Shown here: positions 1 through 8,033 of the stretch, in pieces
Layout: each line of letters begins with the position of its first letter
Numbering within the stretch: the stretch's first letter is position 1
Assembly: GCA_913774955.1 (NCBI GenBank)
Contig: CAJYKV010000021.1
Coordinates: 124,001-188,000, forward strand
Reading direction: 5' to 3'
Length of the DNA: 64,000 nucleotides
From: an uncultured Acidovorax sp.
GTDB lineage: Bacteria > Pseudomonadota > Gammaproteobacteria > Burkholderiales > Burkholderiaceae_C
The notes under the pieces: generated by a model
Database searches by the model: none
What the model was told of the DNA's origin: nothing
Seen by the model: the letters and a program-made list of their open reading frames with translations, nothing else
Position numbers and translations under genes: made by a program

Positions 1-959
1 CCTGGATCAAGCCCCAGGCCGACGGCTCGCTGTGCGCGATCAACCCCGAGGCCGGCTACTTCGGCGTGGCCCCCGGCACCAACTACCACACCAACCCCAA
101 CTGCATGGCCAGCCTGGACCGTGACGTGATCTTCACGAACGTCGCGCTGACCGACGACGGCGACGTGTGGTGGGAAGGCATGGAGAAGGACACGGGCAGC
201 CTGCCGGACCACCTGATCGACTGGCAGGGCAAGGACTGGACGCCCCAGATCGCCCGCGAGACCGGCGCCAAGGCCGCGCACCCGAACGCCCGCTTCACCG
301 TGGCCGCCACCAACAACCCGGCGCTGGACCCGGCCTGGGACGACCCGAAGGGCGTGAAGATCGACGCCTTCATCTTCGGCGGCCGCCGCTCCACCACCGT
401 GCCGCTGGTGACCGAGGCCCGCGACTGGCAGGAAGGCGTCTACATGGCCGCCACGATGGGCTCCGAAACCACCGCCGCCGCCTTCGGCGCGCAGGGCGTG
501 GTCCGCCGCGACCCCTTCGCCATGCTGCCCTTCATGGGCTACAACATGAGCGACTACTTCCAGCACTGGCTGAACCTGGGCGAGAAGATCGCCGCATCGG
601 GCGCCACGCTGCCGCGCATCTACACGACCAACTGGTTCCGCAAGGACGAGGCCGGCAAGTTCGTCTGGCCCGGCTACGGCGAGAACATGCGCGTGCTGAA
701 GTGGATGATCGACCGCATCGAAGGCCGCGCCGCCGGCCGCGAGACCGCCTTCGGCGTGGCGCCGCAGTACGGCGAGATCAACTGGACGGGCCTGGACTTC
801 TCGGGCGAGCAGTTCGACACCGTGACCCGCATCGACCAAGCCGCCTGGGCGGACGAGCTCAAGCTGCACGACACGCACTTCGAGCAACTGGCCCACCGCC
901 TGCCCGAGCAGATGCTCCAGACCAAGGCCGCGCTGGAAAAGCGCCTCGCAGAAGCCTGA
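1..959 (+). CDS. pckG: Phosphoenolpyruvate carboxykinase (GTP), C-terminal part
   Basis: The gene enters from the left edge; reading starts at base 3 (W-I-K-P-Q-A-D-G) and about 318 of the usual ~610 residues are visible. Family hallmarks are the stretch around [15 protein letters not shown], which belongs to the PEPCK active-site region, and the C-terminal [21 protein letters not shown], which contributes to the nucleotide site. The enzyme interconverts oxaloacetate + GTP and PEP + CO2 + GDP in the cytoplasm and is the gluconeogenic entry point. It is followed directly by a strong hairpin, so it probably ends its transcript. The match to the GTP-dependent rather than the ATP-dependent family is clear. 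The N-terminus and promoter lie outside the window. Confidence 0.95.
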   Translation, partial: WIKPQADGSLCAINPEAGYFGVAPGTNYHTNPNCMASLDRDVIFTNVALTDDGDVWWEGMEKDTGSLPDHLIDWQGKDWTPQIARETGAKAAHPNARFTVAATNNPALDPAWDDPKGVKIDAFIFGGRRSTTVPLVTEARDWQEGVYMAATMGSETTAAAFGAQGVVRRDPFAMLPFMGYNMSDYFQHWLNLGEKIAASGATLPRIYTTNWFRKDEAGKFVWPGYGENMRVLKWMIDRIEGRAAGRETAFGVAPQYGEINWTGLDFSGEQFDTVTRIDQAAWADELKLHDTHFEQLAHRLPEQMLQTKAALEKRLAEA

Positions 960-972
960 TCGGCGCACGGAC

Positions 973-1038
973 GCGCCCGCAACGGCGGGCGTCCTGTTGA
1001 GGAAAGCCCCGCACCACGTCCATGGCCGGGGCTTTTCC
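973..1038 (+). terminator. Hairpin terminator after pckG
   Basis: A perfect stem GGAAAGCCCCG (1001-1011) / CGGGGCTTTTCC (1027-1038), with one extra T in the second arm, lies about 40 bp after the pckG stop. A smaller GC hairpin (GCCCGC/GGCGGGC, 975-990) precedes it. The second arm ends in TTTTCC, a modest U-run. This is consistent with rho-independent termination of pckG. Confidence 0.7.
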
Positions 1039-1113
1039 TTTGGCGGGGGTGGTATCGCGGGCCCTGCTCAGCGGTGCAGGCAGGCACGCACACCCGCCTT
1101 GCACGCGCCCACG

Positions 1114-1136
1114 AAAAAGGGCACCTTGCGGTGCCC
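1114..1136 (-). terminator. Intrinsic terminator of the small membrane protein gene
   Basis: Read on the minus strand this is GGGCACC-GCAA-GGTGCCC followed directly by five T. It is a perfect 7-bp stem with a tetraloop, about 80 bp past the stop codon of the minus-strand gene at 1219-1650. It meets the pckG terminator tail to tail. Confidence 0.8.
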
Positions 1137-1218
1137 TGGAAAGTGCCGGAACAGCTCGGGGTTCGTGGCCCCGCCCGGCCGGTCCGGGGCATAGCCCCGG
1201 GACCTGTATGGAGTCAGA

Positions 1219-1650
1219 TCAGTAGTAGCGGCGGATGTTGTCCACGGCGATGCCGTTCATGGCGCGGCTCAGGTCGGCCATGATGCGGGCGTCGTGCAGG
1301 GCGGCGTTCCAGGTCTGCTCGTCCTCGGCATCGCGGCGGCGGGCTTCGGTCCAGGCGTGGAAGCCGGCGCGCAGCACGGCAGCGCCGCGGCGCACGGGGC
1401 CGGCCAGCAGGGCCAGGGCGGCGAAGGCGATCAGCCAGAGCACCATCCAGGCGGTGAGGGTGTGGCCTTCGCTCCAGGTGTCGATGATCTGGTTGGCGAC
1501 CACCAGCACGGCGGCCACGACGGCGGCCAGCAGCAGGGAGGAGGCGCCGCGCGCGCCGTCGAAGGCGCTCTTCAGGGTGGCGGCGGCCTGTTCGGCACGG
1601 GCCACGCCAGGGTGTTCGGTACGGTAGTCGATGTGGACGAAGCTGGTCAT
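1219..1650 (-). CDS. Small two-helix membrane protein, unknown function
   Basis: 143 aa. An N-terminal soluble stretch of ~40 residues is followed by two hydrophobic helices (about residues 40-55 and 68-85) and a charged C-terminal tail ending NIRRYY. The start follows MTSFVHIDYRTEHPG and is preceded by an AAGGGAACA-type ribosome site on the minus strand. I do not recognise a named family. The shape resembles small inner-membrane proteins of unknown role. It is monocistronic, with its own terminator at 1114-1136, and is divergent from the LysR gene at 1777. Coding bias and the clean terminator make a real gene likely. Confidence 0.75.
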   Translation of the reverse strand: MTSFVHIDYRTEHPGVARAEQAAATLKSAFDGARGASSLLLAAVVAAVLVVANQIIDTWSEGHTLTAWMVLWLIAFAALALLAGPVRRGAAVLRAGFHAWTEARRRDAEDEQTWNAALHDARIMADLSRAMNGIAVDNIRRYY

Positions 1651-1704
1651 GATGTGTTCCCTTTCGGTCGCTTGTGGCGAAGTTGCCGGGCGAATGCAGG
1701 TATC

Positions 1705-1719
1705 TTAGGGTTTACCCCA
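1705..1719. promoter_or_regulatory. Palindrome in the divergent promoter region
   Basis: TAGGGT-TT-ACCCCA forms a near-perfect inverted repeat (one mismatch) in the 126-bp space between the minus-strand membrane protein gene and the plus-strand LysR gene. An AT-rich block (CTTTATATTTTGAA, 1731-1744) follows it and could serve as a -10 region. A LysR-type or other dimeric regulator site is plausible; the assignment is inference. Confidence 0.35.
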
Positions 1720-1776
1720 GGGTTCTTCCACTTTATATTTTGAATCCCAGACATTCACATCCGTGATGATTTGACG

Positions 1777-2778
1777 ATGGCGCCGATCAATTTCCGCTCG
1801 CTCGACCTGAACCTGCTGCGGGTGTTCGACGAAATCATGGCCGAGCGCAACCTGACCCGCGCCGCCGCCAAGCTCGCGATCACCCAGCCGGCGGTCAGCA
1901 ATGCCCTGCGCCGGCTGCGCGAGGTGCTGGGCGACGACCTCGTGGTGCGCAGCGGCCAGGGCGTGGAGCCGACGCCGCGCGCGCTCGCCCTCTGGCCGCC
2001 CGTGCGCCAGGCGCTGGCCCAATTGCAGCAGTCGCTGGCACCGGGCGCGTTCGACCCCGCCTCGGCCAATTCCACCTTCGTGCTCGCGCTGGCCGACGCC
2101 ACGGGCGCCACGTTGATGCCGCCACTGGTGGAAATCGTGGAGCGGGAGGCGCCCGGGGTGCTGCTGCGCGTGGTGCCGCTCACCACGCGCGACCCGCGCG
2201 GCCTGCTGGACGACGGCTCGACCGACATGGCCGTGGGCTACTTTCCCGCGGTCATGGCCGACCTCACGGCCCGCGCCCAGACCGACAGCGTGGTCGCCTA
2301 TGAAAGCCTGAGGCTCTACGACGGCGAATACGTCTGCGTGATGCGCCAGGACCACCCTCTGGCGGCCGAGCCGCTCACGCTGGACCAGTACTGCGCCGCG
2401 CGCCACCTGCTCGTGAGCTTCTCGGGCAAGCCCTACGGTTTCATCGACGAGGCGCTCACCGCCCTCGGCCGCGAGCGGCGCATCGTGCTCACCGTGAACC
2501 AGTTCTTCACCGCGGGCCGCGTGGTGGCCACCACCGATCTGCTCACGGTGCTGCCGCGCCACTTCGTGGGGGTGGCGAGCCTGGGCGGAGAACTCGTCTG
2601 GCGGGCCCTGCCGATGCCGCTGCCCACGGTGCACGTCGATGCGCTCTGGCACCGCAACAAGGGCCACGACGCCGCCCACCGCTGGCTGCGCGGCGCCATG
2701 GCGCGCTCGGCCCTGCACACCACGGCGCGCCCTCCGGCAGCCGCGCCCTCGCCCGCACCGGACAATCGGGGCGCATGA
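1777..2778 (+). CDS. LysR-family transcriptional regulator
   Basis: 333 aa from the ATG at 1777 (a TTG six bases upstream is also in frame). The N-terminal winged HTH (about residues 8-66, with LNLLRVFDEI, AAAKLAITQPAVSNALRRLRE) is the standard LysR DNA-binding domain. Residues ~90-300 form the periplasmic-binding-protein-like effector domain. A Pro/Ala-rich tail closes the protein. The NodD/LinR-like spacing (SLDLNLLRVFDEIM at the very start) is typical of the PcpR/LinR subgroup, but the effector is not predictable. Its stop codon overlaps the start of the metallophosphoesterase by ATGA, so the two are translationally coupled. Autoregulation through the upstream palindrome is likely. Confidence 0.9.
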   Translation: MAPINFRSLDLNLLRVFDEIMAERNLTRAAAKLAITQPAVSNALRRLREVLGDDLVVRSGQGVEPTPRALALWPPVRQALAQLQQSLAPGAFDPASANSTFVLALADATGATLMPPLVEIVEREAPGVLLRVVPLTTRDPRGLLDDGSTDMAVGYFPAVMADLTARAQTDSVVAYESLRLYDGEYVCVMRQDHPLAAEPLTLDQYCAARHLLVSFSGKPYGFIDEALTALGRERRIVLTVNQFFTAGRVVATTDLLTVLPRHFVGVASLGGELVWRALPMPLPTVHVDALWHRNKGHDAAHRWLRGAMARSALHTTARPPAAAPSPAPDNRGA

Positions 2779-3626
2779 AGATCCAACTGCTGTCCGACCT
2801 GCACCTGGAGGCCCACCCCGCGTTCCAGCCGACCCCCGCCCCGGACGCCGACCTGCTCGTGCTCGCGGGAGACATCGGCTCCTACCAGAGCGGCTCGCGC
2901 CTCGCCGACGACGATTTCGGACTGGCGCGCTTCTCGCCGTTGCCGCAGCATGCGGGCTGGCCCATGCCGGTGCTGTTCGTGCCCGGCAACCACGAGTACG
3001 ACATGCAGGACTTCGATGCGGGGCGCGAGCGGCTGCGCGCCACCTGCGACCGACTGGGGCTGCAGTGGCTCGACCGCGAGGCGGTGGTGCTGCAGGGCGT
3101 GCGCTTCGTGGGCACCACGCTCTGGAGCGACTTCGACGCACTCGCGCTGGAAAAAAGCGACCAGGGCGCCGACATGGCCCGGCTGCTGCGCCACCGCGAC
3201 AAGGCCTTCCGCGCGGCGAACTTCTACCTGCGCAAGACCGGCGGCACGCGGGGCGGCGAGCCGTTCCTGGCCGAGCCCATGCGCGAAGAGGCCCTGCGCT
3301 GCCAGGACTGGCTGCGCGCAACCCTGCAGGCCCCTTTCGACGGCCCCACGGTAGCGATCACCCACTTCGCCCCCAGCCTGCGCAGCGCCGACCCGCGCTA
3401 CGGCCTGGTGCCCGGCACTGCAGGCTTCTGCAATGCGCTGGACGACCTGCTGCCGCATGCGCAGGTGTGGATGCACGGCCACCTGCATGCACCCAGCGAC
3501 TACACCGCCCAGGGCACCCGCGCGGACGGCAGCGCCTGGGCCTGCCGCGTGGTCGCCAACCCGCTCGGCTACGCGGGCAAGGGCGAGCAGGAGACCTTCC
3601 GGCCGCATTTCACGGTGACCGTATGA
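2775..3626 (+). CDS. Calcineurin-like metallophosphoesterase
   Basis: 283 aa. All metal-binding blocks of the calcineurin-like family are present in order: SDLHLE (residues 7-12), AGDIG (~31-35), PGNHEYD (~70-76), an ITHFAP block near residue 195 and GHLH near residue 238. These residues bind a di-metal centre that hydrolyses phosphomono- or diesters. The subgroup is that of short cytoplasmic phosphoesterases; the substrate is unknown. The start overlaps the LysR stop by 4 bp (ATGA). A LysR regulator coupled to a lone phosphoesterase is uncommon and may mean that the esterase product or substrate is read by the regulator, but that is inference. Confidence 0.9.
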   Translation: MKIQLLSDLHLEAHPAFQPTPAPDADLLVLAGDIGSYQSGSRLADDDFGLARFSPLPQHAGWPMPVLFVPGNHEYDMQDFDAGRERLRATCDRLGLQWLDREAVVLQGVRFVGTTLWSDFDALALEKSDQGADMARLLRHRDKAFRAANFYLRKTGGTRGGEPFLAEPMREEALRCQDWLRATLQAPFDGPTVAITHFAPSLRSADPRYGLVPGTAGFCNALDDLLPHAQVWMHGHLHAPSDYTAQGTRADGSAWACRVVANPLGYAGKGEQETFRPHFTVTV

Positions 3627-3748
3627 TGGCTGCCGGGGCCCCGTGCCCCGCCCGCACGCGCACGGCAGCACAAAGATGACCCAGGTCAAGACAACAGGCA
3701 CAGGCGCGCTTTAGTCTTTCCCCATCTTTTTCGTGAAAGCCCCTTCCC

Positions 3749-4174
3749 ATGAAGATCCTCCTGGCCGTCGACGGCAGCGCCTATACCAAGAAAATGCTGG
3801 CCTACCTCGCCACGCACGACGAACTGCTCGCGGGCGGCACGCACGACGTGACCGCGATCACCGTGCAGTCGCCCCTGCCTCCGCGGGCCCGCGCGGCCCT
3901 GGGCAAGGAAGTGGTCGAGAAGTACTACGCCGATGAGGCCGAGAAGGTCATCGGCCCGGTCGCCAAGTTCCTCGCACGCCACGGCATCACGCCCAAGCGC
4001 CTCGTGAAGACCGGCCCGGTCGGCGAGACCATCGCCAAGGCGGCGGACAGCGGCAAATTCGACCTGCTGGTGATGGGCTCTCACGGCCACGGCGCGCTGG
4101 GCCAGCTCGTCATGGGCTCGGTCAGCACCCAGGTGCTGGCCAGCAGCCGGGTGCCGGTGCTGCTGGTACGTTGA
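3749..4174 (+). CDS. Universal stress protein (UspA family)
   Basis: 141 aa, the normal length of a single-domain Usp. It begins MKILLAVDGSAYTKK (the conserved Asp of the nucleotide pocket), and the C-terminal half carries the ATP-binding signature G-2x-G-9x-GS (MGSHGHGALGQLVMGSVS), so it should be an ATP-binding Usp. The family contributes to stress survival and energy-limited persistence by an incompletely known mechanism. It stands alone, 122 bp after the phosphoesterase and 134 bp before the toxin-antitoxin pair. Confidence 0.93.
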   Translation: MKILLAVDGSAYTKKMLAYLATHDELLAGGTHDVTAITVQSPLPPRARAALGKEVVEKYYADEAEKVIGPVAKFLARHGITPKRLVKTGPVGETIAKAADSGKFDLLVMGSHGHGALGQLVMGSVSTQVLASSRVPVLLVR

Positions 4175-4255
4175 GGAGGGCGTGGCAAGGGCCTGGGTCA
4201 AGTCCTCGGCCCATGACTGCCACGGAGCCATCTTTCGCGCTGTGCACCCCCGCAT

Positions 4256-4301
4256 GCCATCAATGTAGTAACATACCTATATTGACCAGTGACGCAGGAG
4301 G
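4256..4301 (+). promoter_or_regulatory. AT-rich promoter/operator and ribosome site of the toxin-antitoxin pair
   Basis: Between GC-rich neighbours, bases 4261-4284 are unusually AT-rich (TGTAGTAACATACCTATATT) and contain GTA...TAC and ATA..TAT half-palindromes of the kind bound by Phd/VapB antitoxins. An ideal AGGAGG (4296-4301) lies 6 bp before the GTG start at 4308 and settles that start. Antitoxin autorepression here is the family rule; the exact operator is inferred. Confidence 0.45.
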
Positions 4302-4307
4302 TGCTCC

Positions 4308-4562
4308 GTGGCCATTACCACTTTCTCCAGTCGGGAGCTGAACCAGGACGTGACGCGTGCGAAGCGGGCCGCCGAGAACGGGCCGGTTTTCATCACGGAC
4401 CGCGGCAGGCCGGCCCATGTGCTGCTGAGCTTCGAGGACTACCAGCGCCTGACGAAACAGCGGCGCAGCATCGCCGACGCGCTGGGGATGGCAGAAGGGG
4501 CCGATATCGCATTCGACCCACCGCGCATGGTCATCGAAACCCGTCCGGCCGATCTCTCATGA
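4308..4562 (+). CDS. Antitoxin, Phd/YefM family
   Basis: 84 aa with a GTG start fixed by AGGAGG. The N-terminal part (TFSSRELNQDVTRAKRAAENGPVFITDRGRPAHVLLS) is the Phd/YefM DNA-binding fold; the C-terminal ~25 residues, ending DPPRMVIETRPADLS, would wrap the toxin. It binds and neutralises the PIN toxin encoded next and, with it, represses the operon. The stop overlaps the toxin ATG by 4 bp (ATGA). Pairing of a Phd-type antitoxin with a PIN-domain toxin is well known in proteobacterial FitAB/VapBC-like modules. Confidence 0.9.
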   Translation: MAITTFSSRELNQDVTRAKRAAENGPVFITDRGRPAHVLLSFEDYQRLTKQRRSIADALGMAEGADIAFDPPRMVIETRPADLS

Positions 4563-4990
4563 TGTTCGTGCTGGATACCAATGTGCTATCCGAGTTGCGC
4601 AAGGCGCGTCTCTGCCGGGCCGATGCGAACGTGGTGGCCTGGGCGGAGAGCGTCGATGCCGCCGACCTCTTCATTTCCGCCATCACGGTGATGGAACTGG
4701 AGCTTGGCGTCCTGTCGATGGAGCGCAAGGATGCGGCCCAGGGAGCCCTGCTGCGCGCGTGGCTGGAGCAGCAGGTGCTGCCCGAGTTCTCCGGACGCAC
4801 CTTGCCGGTCGACACCGCCGTGGCCCAGCGTTGCGCGCGGCTGCACGTGCCCGACAGACGCGGCGAACGCGATGCGCTCATCGCAGCCACGGCCATGGTG
4901 CACGGCATGACCGTGGCCACGCGCAACGTGGCGGACTTCGAGCCGACGGGAGTGACGCTCGTCGATCCGTGGAAGCCGTTGCCTACCTAG
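4559..4990 (+). CDS. vapC: Toxin: PIN-domain ribonuclease, VapC/FitB family
   Basis: 143 aa from the ATG at 4559 (MMFVLDTNVLSEL). PIN acidic residues are visible: Asp in LDTNVLSE near residue 6, Glu in TVMELELGVL near residue 45, Asp in ERDALIAATA near residue 102, and a terminal Asn/Asp in TRNVADFEPTGV. These coordinate Mg2+ for endonucleolytic RNA cleavage; VapC toxins usually cut initiator tRNA or rRNA. It is cotranscribed with the antitoxin. Its 3' end overlaps the stop of the minus-strand TetR gene by 8 bp. The catalytic set looks intact, so the toxin should be active. Confidence 0.9.
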   Translation: MMFVLDTNVLSELRKARLCRADANVVAWAESVDAADLFISAITVMELELGVLSMERKDAAQGALLRAWLEQQVLPEFSGRTLPVDTAVAQRCARLHVPDRRGERDALIAATAMVHGMTVATRNVADFEPTGVTLVDPWKPLPT

Positions 4991-5600
4991 ACTTCAGGCC
5001 GTCGAAGCACGCCTGCACCGCCCAGTCCACGATCTGCTCGTCGGTGTAGCCGCCCTGCTCCCGCAGCATGGAGAGCAGTGGATCGGCGCTGCGGGCATAG
5101 AGCGAATAGAGGATCACCTCGGCCGGCAGCGCCTCGCTCAGCCGTCCCTCGCGCTGCGCCGCGGCGATCCATTCCGTGACGCGCGCGCTCACCCCCTGCA
5201 GCGCGCCCTGGTAGGCCGCGCAGTCCTTGAGTGGGCCCCGCAGGCCCGAATTGCGGGCGAGCATCAGCGGCAGTTCGTCGGTGAGCTGCTGCGACAGCAG
5301 CCAGCGCAGCAGCTCGCGCAGACATTCGAACGCCGGCAGACCGGCGGGCAGGCCGTCGAGGAAAGTGCCGAGCCGGCCCACGGCATGGGCCATGGCCGTC
5401 GCGCACAGGTCTTCCTTGCCGGCGAAATGCTTGTAGAGGCTGGCCTTGGCCACGCCCACCTCGGCGGCGACCTCTTCGAGCGTCATGGCCTCGAAGCCCT
5501 TCTCGCCCAGCAGCCGGCCCGCGGCGGCCACGATCGCCTGGGCGCGGGCCTCGTGCATCTGTGCCTTGAAGGAGCGGCGGGGTGGAGCGGGCGTGTTCAT
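4983..5600 (-). CDS. TetR/AcrR-family transcriptional regulator
   Basis: 205 aa. The N-terminal HTH (residues ~15-60; AAAGRLLGEKGFEAMTLEEVAAEVGVAKASLYKHFAGKEDL) is a textbook TetR domain. The C-terminal ligand and dimer domain (TetR_C-like, SEALPAEVILYSLYARSADPLL) does not identify an effector. It lies 58 bp downstream of, and on the same strand as, the ArgP-like gene, and may be cotranscribed with it. There is no divergent neighbour, so its target is not obvious. Its end overlaps the VapC gene convergently. Confidence 0.9.
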   Translation of the reverse strand: MNTPAPPRRSFKAQMHEARAQAIVAAAGRLLGEKGFEAMTLEEVAAEVGVAKASLYKHFAGKEDLCATAMAHAVGRLGTFLDGLPAGLPAFECLRELLRWLLSQQLTDELPLMLARNSGLRGPLKDCAAYQGALQGVSARVTEWIAAAQREGRLSEALPAEVILYSLYARSADPLLSMLREQGGYTDEQIVDWAVQACFDGLKSR

Positions 5601-5658
5601 GCGCGCATCTTAGGCCCTTCGCCGCCAGCTCGACCGTAACGCGGCCAGGATGCGGTCG

Positions 5659-6576
5659 TCAGGCAGCGGAGGCGAGCGTGCGGGCCGCGGTGGCGGTGAG
5701 CGCCTCGGTCAGCGCGTCCAGCACCTCGGACTCCAGGTTCCAGCAGTGCCAGTACAGCTGGATGGGCAGCGCGTGCCCCGGGGCGAGATCCACCAGCGCC
5801 CCGCTGGCGAGCGCCGGGCGCGCGAGCAGCTCGGGCACCACGCCCGCCCCCCAGCCGGCGACGACGGCGCGCACCTGGCCTTCGGAGCTGGGTACGAACA
5901 GGTGGTGCAGCGCCACCCGCTTGAGGCCGAAGGCGCGCATGATGAATTCCGACTGCATGTCGTCCTTGCGGTTGAACGACAGGAAGGGCACGTCGCGGAA
6001 GTTGTGCGGCGTGAGCCCCTGCGGCAGGTGCCGCGCCGCCAGGCCGGGCGAGGCGACCGCCACGTAGCGCATGGCGCCGAGCGGCACCACCTTGCAGCCG
6101 CGCATCGGCTGCCGTAGCGTGGTGACGCAGCCCAGCACCTGGCCGGAGCGCAGCCACTCCTGGGTGAAATCCTGGTCGTCCACGATGATCTCGATCGGCA
6201 GGCGCTGGCGGGCGAGGTCGTGCAGCGCGTCCAGCGCCCAGGTGGCGATGCTGTCGGCGTTGATGGCGATGGCGATGCGCTCGTCTTCGCGGGCGCCGCC
6301 GGGCGCGCTGGGCGCGAGGTCCTGCAGGTCGCGTTCCAGATCGGCACGCAGCAGGCGCAGCTGCTTGGTGTGCTTGAGCAGCAGCTGGCCCGCGCTCGTG
6401 GGCTTGAGCGGCCGGCTGCGCACGATCAGCACCGAGCCCACCTGCGCCTCCAGCGCGCGCAGGCGCTGCGAGACGGCCGACTGGGTGACGTTCAGGCGCT
6501 GGGCCGCACGCTCGAAGCCGCCCTCTTCCACGATGGCGGCCAGGCATTCCAGGGCGGCGGGATCGAAGGTGCTCAT
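5659..6576 (-). CDS. LysR regulator of the ArgP/IciA subfamily, divergent from dadA
   Basis: 305 aa. The start MSTFDPAALECLAAIVEEGGFERAAQRLNVTQSAVSQRLRALE is characteristic of ArgP (IciA), as are VVDDQDFTQEWLRSGQVLGCVTT and RDVPFLSFNRKDDMQSEF in the effector domain. ArgP proteins sense lysine/arginine and normally control the exporter argO/lysE. Here the divergent partner is a D-amino acid dehydrogenase, while a second ArgP-like gene in this window (31627-32532) does sit next to lysE. This copy may therefore have been recruited to amino acid degradation. The intergenic region carries two inverted repeats. Confidence 0.88.
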   Translation of the reverse strand: MSTFDPAALECLAAIVEEGGFERAAQRLNVTQSAVSQRLRALEAQVGSVLIVRSRPLKPTSAGQLLLKHTKQLRLLRADLERDLQDLAPSAPGGAREDERIAIAINADSIATWALDALHDLARQRLPIEIIVDDQDFTQEWLRSGQVLGCVTTLRQPMRGCKVVPLGAMRYVAVASPGLAARHLPQGLTPHNFRDVPFLSFNRKDDMQSEFIMRAFGLKRVALHHLFVPSSEGQVRAVVAGWGAGVVPELLARPALASGALVDLAPGHALPIQLYWHCWNLESEVLDALTEALTATAARTLASAA

Positions 6577-6585
6577 GGCGTCCGC

Positions 6586-6628
6586 TTCATTAGGTGAACT
6601 GATGAATTTGGAGGAAGTTTAATTCCTC
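6586..6628. promoter_or_regulatory. Two inverted repeats between the ArgP-like gene and dadA
   Basis: TTCAT (6586-6590) and ATGAA (6602-6606) form one 21-bp dyad; GAGGAA-GTTTAA-TTCCTC (6611-6628) is a second, perfect 6-bp-arm palindrome. Both lie in the 89-bp divergent spacer, which also has an A8 run before the dadA start. The arrangement fits a LysR recognition site plus activation site serving both genes, but binding is inferred. Confidence 0.5.
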
Positions 6629-6665
6629 TTCAAAAAAAATGGACGCCGCCGCACACTGCGCAGCT

Positions 6666-8000
6666 ATGAAAACCATCGTCCTCGGAGCCGGCATCATCGG
6701 CATCAGCACCGCGTGGCACCTGCTGGAGCGCGGCCATGACGTCATCGTCGTCGACCGCCAGCCCGACGCGTCGCTGGAGACGAGCTACGCCAATGCGGCG
6801 CAGATCTCGGTGAGCTACTGCGAGCCCTGGGCGAACCGCGAGGCGCCCTGGAAGGCGCTCAAGTGGATGATGGACAAGGAGGCGCCGCTGCTGTTCCGCC
6901 CCCGCATGGACTGGGAGCAGTGGCGCTGGAGCCTGAAGTTTCTCGCGCAGTGCAACGATGCCGCCTTCGCCCGCAACGTGCAGCAGATCGTGGCGCTGGG
7001 CGCCTACAGCCACGCCGCGCTGAAGGACCTGGTGCGCTCCACCGGCATCGAATACCACCGGCTGGAGCGCGGCATCGCGCATTTCTACACCGACCAGAAA
7101 TCCTTCGACGCGGCCGGCCATGCGGTGGAGCTGATGCGCCAGTACGGCGTGCAGCGCCGCCTCGTGAGCCGCGACGAGCTGCTGCAGATCGAGCCGGCCT
7201 TCCGCGCCTACGGCGACCGCATCACCGGCGGCACCTACACCAGCACCGACGAGAGCGGCGACGCCCGCGTGTTCACCCAGGCACTGGCGCGCCGCTGCGC
7301 CGAACGCGGTGCGCAGTTCCTCTTCGGGCACGACGTGCTGCGGCTGCAGCGCACGGGCGACGCGATCGATTCCGTGGCCGTGCGCTCCCGCGAGCCCGGC
7401 GCGGCCGTGCAGGAACTGCGCGCCGACGCCTTCGTGGCGGCCTGCGGCTCGTACACGGCGCCGCTGCTGCGCACGGTGGGCGTGGACCTGCCCATCTACC
7501 CCGGCAAGGGCTACAGCGCCACCTTCCCGCTGCTGAAGCCCGAAGGCGCGCCGATGGTCTCCACGATCGACGACGGCAAGAAGATCGCGATGAGCCGGCT
7601 GGGCAATGTCCTGCGCGTGGCCGGCACGATCGAGCTGGGCGGTTATGACCTCTCGCTGGACAGCCCGGTGGCCCGCGCGCGCTGCCACATGCTCTCGCGC
7701 CGCATCGCCGAGATCCTGCCCGGCGTGTGCGACACCCGCACGCCCGAGGAAGGCGGCAATCCGCAGTACTGGACGGGCCTGCGCCCCGCCACGCCGACCA
7801 ACATCCCGTTCATCGGCCGCACGCGCGTGGGCAAGCTGTGGGTGAACGCGGGCCACGGTACGCTGGGCTGGACGCATGGCGCGGGCTCCGGCAAGGCGAT
7901 GGCCGAGCTGCTGACCGGCGAGCGGCCGGCGATGGACTTCGGGTTCCTGGGCTTCGGCAGGCAAGGGCGCCCGGCGAGCACCATGCCCGTCGCCGCCTGA
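6666..8000 (+). CDS. dadA: D-amino acid dehydrogenase small subunit (DadA-type)
   Basis: 444 aa from the ATG at 6666, close to the ~432 of E. coli DadA. The Rossmann motif GAGIIG (residues 7-12) and the acidic end of the second strand (VVDRQPD) bind FAD. Family blocks include SYANAAQISVSYCEPWANREAPWK and, at the C-terminus, WTGLRPATPTNIPFIG and GHGTLGWTHGAGSG. The enzyme oxidises D-amino acids (classically D-Ala from racemised L-Ala) to 2-oxo acids, feeding electrons to the respiratory chain at the inner membrane. There is no alanine racemase beside it. It is divergently transcribed from the ArgP-like gene, which is the likely regulator. Confidence 0.9.
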   Translation: MKTIVLGAGIIGISTAWHLLERGHDVIVVDRQPDASLETSYANAAQISVSYCEPWANREAPWKALKWMMDKEAPLLFRPRMDWEQWRWSLKFLAQCNDAAFARNVQQIVALGAYSHAALKDLVRSTGIEYHRLERGIAHFYTDQKSFDAAGHAVELMRQYGVQRRLVSRDELLQIEPAFRAYGDRITGGTYTSTDESGDARVFTQALARRCAERGAQFLFGHDVLRLQRTGDAIDSVAVRSREPGAAVQELRADAFVAACGSYTAPLLRTVGVDLPIYPGKGYSATFPLLKPEGAPMVSTIDDGKKIAMSRLGNVLRVAGTIELGGYDLSLDSPVARARCHMLSRRIAEILPGVCDTRTPEEGGNPQYWTGLRPATPTNIPFIGRTRVGKLWVNAGHGTLGWTHGAGSGKAMAELLTGERPAMDFGFLGFGRQGRPASTMPVAA

Positions 8001-8033
8001 CGCGCGGGACGGCGCGGCGCTACCATCGCGCGC

